A stretch of DNA of 7,701 bases. Source: Nitrospira sp. (GTDB taxonomy: Bacteria; Nitrospirota; Nitrospiria; Nitrospirales; Nitrospiraceae). The stretch spans positions 17,836-25,536 of the forward strand of contig JABMDH010000020.1 in the NCBI GenBank assembly GCA_015904075.1, given 5' to 3'. Below the pieces are notes generated by a model. It had not been told where the DNA came from and made no database searches. It was given only the letters and a program-made list of their open reading frames with translations. Each line of letters starts with the position of its first letter. Position 1 is the first letter of the stretch. Of the stretch, positions 5,794-7,701 are shown piece by piece. The translations under genes and the position numbers were made by a program.

Positions 5794-6129
5794 TTACGTC
5801 GTTGGCCCCGGCGAGGGATCTTCCACCGTGGTTGATGAGGAAGCTGCTTTGTGTCTGAGCATACGGCCTTTTTCCGGCGTCGGATCGGTGACGACTCCGT
5901 ACACTTCTCGCCCTTCGTGGCCTTCGGGAAGGTATTCGGTGATCGGCATCCCGTCTTCACGAACAAAGAGCAGACAGTGGCAGTATTTGTAGATCTGCAT
6001 TTCCAGCAGTCCGTCCACGAACCGGTTCAACAGGACTTCGCTCGTGACGTACACCAGGGCGGATAAGACGAGCAGCCCCGCGATCAACAGGAAGGTAGAC
6101 CAACTGATGAGACTGCGCAGAGATTTCAC
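5794..6129 (-). CDS. Kinase-less sensor stub, membrane protein (111 residues)
   Basis: GTG at 6127-6129 overlaps the stop of response regulator copy B (GTGA), the position where a cognate histidine kinase would start. The protein has a basic start, one membrane helix at about residues 8-28, then about 80 extracytoplasmic residues beginning VTSEVLLNRFVDGLLEMQ and ending DPSPGPTT. It contains a CHC motif and no HAMP, HisKA or ATPase domain. The first 38 residues equal the kinase fragment at 4129-4263. The TAA (5794-5796) is 5 bases before the secreted protein's ATG. The tail of the same frame, with the same stop and gap, recurs at 7664-7701. It may be a kinase N-terminus joined to upstream sequence by the tandem duplication, or a genuine sensor partner. 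Confidence 0.55.
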   Translation of the reverse strand: MKSLRSLISWSTFLLIAGLLVLSALVYVTSEVLLNRFVDGLLEMQIYKYCHCLLFVREDGMPITEYLPEGHEGREVYGVVTDPTPEKGRMLRHKAASSSTTVEDPSPGPTT

Positions 6130-6809
6130 GCGGCGGTTTCCGGTTCTTCGAGCATGTACCCGGCGCCGCGCACGGTGGCGATCAGCGGAGGTGAAAAATC
6201 CCGGTCGATCTTGGCCCGCAGAGCCCGAATATGGGCGTCCACGATGTTGGTCATGGGGTCATAGCTGATGTCCCACACATGTTCGATAATCGCTGTTCTG
6301 GTCAACACCCGATTCTTGTTGCGCAACAGAAATTCAAGCAGGGCATATTCCTTATTCGTCAGGGAAATTTCCTGCCCGGCTCTCCAGACGCGGTGAGAAG
6401 CCGGGTCCAGCTTCAGATCCGCTGCTTGCAGTTGAACCAGCTGCTGCGGGCTCCCGCGGCGGAGCAGGGCCCGGCTTCGAGCCAGCAGTTCCACGAAGGC
6501 GAAGGGCTTGGGCAAAAATTGATCTGCGCCGGTATCGAAGCCGGAGACCTTGGTTTCCACCGTGTTGCGCGCGGTCAACAGCAGCACCGGCGTCATATTG
6601 CCCGTGGCACGCACGCGGCGGCAGAGTGTAAGGCCGTCGAGCTTGGGCAGCATGATGTCGAGGATCAGCAGATCGTACGGGTTGTTCAAGGCCATGGCCA
6701 GGCCTTCTTCGCCGTCTGGCGCGACGTCCACGGCGTAGTGCTCTTCTTTCAGACCCTTCCGGATAAACTGAGCCAGGTTCACATCGTCTTCAACGAGCAA
6801 TATTCGCAT
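6126..6809 (-). CDS. OmpR/PhoB-family response regulator, copy B
   Basis: A 227-residue receiver plus winged-helix regulator, 222 of 227 residues identical to the copy at 4260-4943. D8-D9, D51, T79 and K101 are all present, and the DNA-binding domain is identical, so both copies should recognise the same sites. The differences are all in the receiver: K21, H24, T69, R111 and S112. Residue 112 lies in the last receiver helix, where copy A has the usual isoleucine (AQIRALL versus ARSRALL); a serine there could alter packing or dimerisation. About 39 of the 44 base differences are silent. AGGA (complement of 6816-6819) lies 6 bases before the ATG. The stop overlaps the GTG of the sensor stub. 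Confidence 0.95.
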   Translation of the reverse strand: MRILLVEDDVNLAQFIRKGLKEEHYAVDVAPDGEEGLAMALNNPYDLLILDIMLPKLDGLTLCRRVRATGNMTPVLLLTARNTVETKVSGFDTGADQFLPKPFAFVELLARSRALLRRGSPQQLVQLQAADLKLDPASHRVWRAGQEISLTNKEYALLEFLLRNKNRVLTRTAIIEHVWDISYDPMTNIVDAHIRALRAKIDRDFSPPLIATVRGAGYMLEEPETAA

Positions 6810-6867
6810 CGACTATCCTTGGTTCCGGGCTTCTGAAACGGCCCTCAGGGCGTCACAATCCGACCCT

Positions 6868-6896
6868 ATTATGCCATCTCTCAGCGGATCGGTCAC
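6868..6896 (-). promoter_or_regulatory. Promoter of response regulator copy B
   Basis: On the minus strand GTGACC (6891-6896), a 17-base spacer and CATAAT (6868-6873) match the promoter of copy A. ATGAAG at 6931 and GTGAAG at 6953 (22 bp apart) lie upstream and resemble the ATGARG repeats near 3006-3033, hinting at autoregulation. That resemblance is weak; copy A has ATGGAG and GTGAAG 21 bp apart. Confidence 0.5.
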
Positions 6897-6980
6897 TCTA
6901 CTACAAATCAGACAGGAGATCGCCGGACTCATGAAGGCACGGTAGTTCGTCAGTGAAGAGGCCCCGGAGGTAGCGGTGTC

Positions 6981-7025
6981 ATGACCCAGTATGCATGGAT
7001 GAGGAAATCGCCGGAAGCACCGTGA
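6981..7025 (+). CDS. Candidate 14-codon reading frame, copy B
   Basis: GGAGGT (6966-6971) precedes an ATG by 9 bases; the frame reads MTQYAWMRKSPEAP and ends in TGA. It matches copy A at 10 of 14 residues with no length change. The same caution applies: most substitutions change the residue, so conservation may only reflect the recent duplication. Confidence 0.2.
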   Translation: MTQYAWMRKSPEAP

Positions 7026-7046
7026 AACAGGCTGCGATCTCGTCGG

Positions 7047-7658
7047 TCAGCACAGGCTGCTCCGGCAATTGGTGACCACCAGGTTGGTCGCTTTCTCGCC
7101 CGCTTCGAGGTCAATGGGCAGCCACGCAATTCCAGCCGCCCGTTCGTCCTGGTGGGAGCTGCCTCCGCCGTCGATCAGGCTTACGAGATAATACCGCCCG
7201 GCCGGAATTTTCATGAACCAGAAATGTCCGGTCGGGTTGGCTCTCGTGGTGCGAAGATAGGGAAGCAGTCGCTTTTCGGTCAGGAGCTGAGCCAGCCCGT
7301 CACGAGCGCAGTCCGCTTGCTGGCGGGACATGAGCCCGTCATTGGCGGTCGCGTCATCGTGTGCGATACAGCCGGTTGTTCGTACATGGTGGTCGAACCA
7401 GTAGCGGGTATAGGGGCTCACGGGAATCAGGTGGACCGGGACACCGGCCTGAGTAATAGCCTTTCCGGATAGTGAACTGAGAAAGACCTGTCCGGTGAGG
7501 GCGCCTTGGCCTTTCTGTTTGTAAGCAGCCAGGTCTTTCTCACTCAAAATCGGCGGACCGGATGCGATCGGCTCAATGGTCTGTCCCTGCAGAGGCCATA
7601 GGCTTCCGGTCAGGAGGCAGCAGGCGAACCAACACCATATCCGATGATGGTGGCGCAT
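7047..7658 (-). CDS. Secreted protein with a likely prealbumin-like/carboxypeptidase-regulatory fold, copy B
   Basis: A 203-residue paralogue of the protein at 5177-5788, 180 of 203 residues identical. The signal peptide is retained with changes (G8W, V12A, I17T) and the position after which copy A is probably cleaved is Thr instead of Ala. The strand segments and the FWFMKIPAGRYYLVSLI block are unchanged. Cysteines C97, C117, C198 and C203 are kept, but residue 134 is Tyr, leaving an even number in the mature part. Changes cluster in the signal peptide, residues 33-55, 99-103 and 163-181, probably surface loops. ATG 7656-7658 lies 5 bases after the stop of the sensor-stub frame at 7664, as in unit A. 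Function unknown. Confidence 0.8.
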   Translation of the reverse strand: MRHHHRIWCWFACCLLTGSLWPLQGQTIEPIASGPPILSEKDLAAYKQKGQGALTGQVFLSSLSGKAITQAGVPVHLIPVSPYTRYWFDHHVRTTGCIAHDDATANDGLMSRQQADCARDGLAQLLTEKRLLPYLRTTRANPTGHFWFMKIPAGRYYLVSLIDGGGSSHQDERAAGIAWLPIDLEAGEKATNLVVTNCRSSLC

Positions 7659-7663
7659 GGCGG

Positions 7664-7701
7664 TTACGTCGTTGGTGCCGGCGAGGGATCTTCCGCCGTG
7701 G
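7664..7701 (-). CDS. C-terminal end of a second sensor stub (rest outside window)
   Basis: Read on the minus strand, the last bases of the window encode TAEDPSPAPTT followed by TAA (7664-7666). The stub at 5794-6129 ends TTVEDPSPGPTT with the same TAA and the same 5-base gap to the secreted-protein ATG. The frame and stop are therefore kept in both units. The gene's start lies beyond the window. Confidence 0.5.
   Translation of the reverse strand, partial: TAEDPSPAPTT

Larger units (their letters stand above)
4151..6016. repeat. Tandem array unit A (1866 bp)
   Basis: Unit A contains the end of a sensor stub, a secreted protein gene, a promoter region, a response regulator and the kinase N-terminal fragment. 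It matches unit B from 6017 base for base in order, with an offset of 1866 bp through the regulator and 1870 bp beyond a 4-bp length difference between the regulator and secreted-protein genes. The left border is sharp: homology starts at ACGAACCGG (4151 and 6017). Confidence 0.85.
6017..7701. repeat. Tandem array unit B (partial, runs off the window)
   Basis: This is the second head-to-tail copy of the unit at 4151-6016. Homology continues to the last base of the window (7701 corresponds to 5831), so unit B is expected to extend about 185 bases further. Its regulator gene differs from unit A at about 44 of 683 bases by hand count. Confidence 0.85.

Noticed and set aside
6231..6836. Plus-strand open frames opposite both response regulators (also 4653-5114)
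   Set aside because: They recur in both units only because the regulators do, but their lengths and ends differ between units, as expected for shadows.

Overview
The window is bacterial chromosomal DNA of moderately high GC. The housekeeping genes on the left are the 3' part of gyrA, a DciA-type helicase-loader gene (DUF721) and smpB. Together with the style of the two-component genes on the right, they are compatible with a Nitrospirota/Nitrospira-like genome. That placement is an impression from gene content and protein style, not a demonstrated assignment.

Left part (1-2828). The end of gyrA is followed 21 bases later by a gene for a small single-pass membrane protein of unknown function. 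Convergent to it, overlapping by 74 bases, is a minus-strand dciA-like gene. Divergent from that is smpB. This region handles DNA topology, replication and trans-translation.

Middle (2829-3130). There is a hairpin behind smpB, then a minus-strand 27-codon gene for a one-helix membrane peptide with a near-perfect Shine-Dalgarno sequence. Upstream of it lie three ATGARG hexamers spaced exactly 11 bp apart, a layout typical of OmpR-family response-regulator sites.

Right part (3131-7701), all minus strand. This is a head-to-tail tandem array with a period of 1866-1870 bp. In the direction of transcription each unit carries a secreted beta-sandwich-like protein gene, a conserved promoter, an OmpR-family response regulator, and the N-terminal membrane part of a sensor kinase that starts on the regulator's stop codon (GTGA). 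Unit A is 4151-6016. Unit B runs from 6017 past the window end. Between the units the sensor N-terminus forms a 111-codon membrane protein with no kinase domains. At the downstream end of the array the same N-terminus is cut after 38 residues by a homology break and a frame change. Its 44-codon reading frame ends in an ATGA overlap with the only kinase catalytic core in the window.

As read, the locus has two nearly identical response regulators, two secreted proteins, one complete sensor stub plus the tail of another, and a single kinase core split from its first membrane helix. The regulators differ at about 44 of 683 bases but only 5 of 227 residues, so both look constrained. The secreted proteins have diverged more (about 89% identical). 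The most interesting features are this array with its split kinase, the 27-codon membrane peptide with its possible regulator sites, and a 14-codon reading frame repeated in both intergenic regions.
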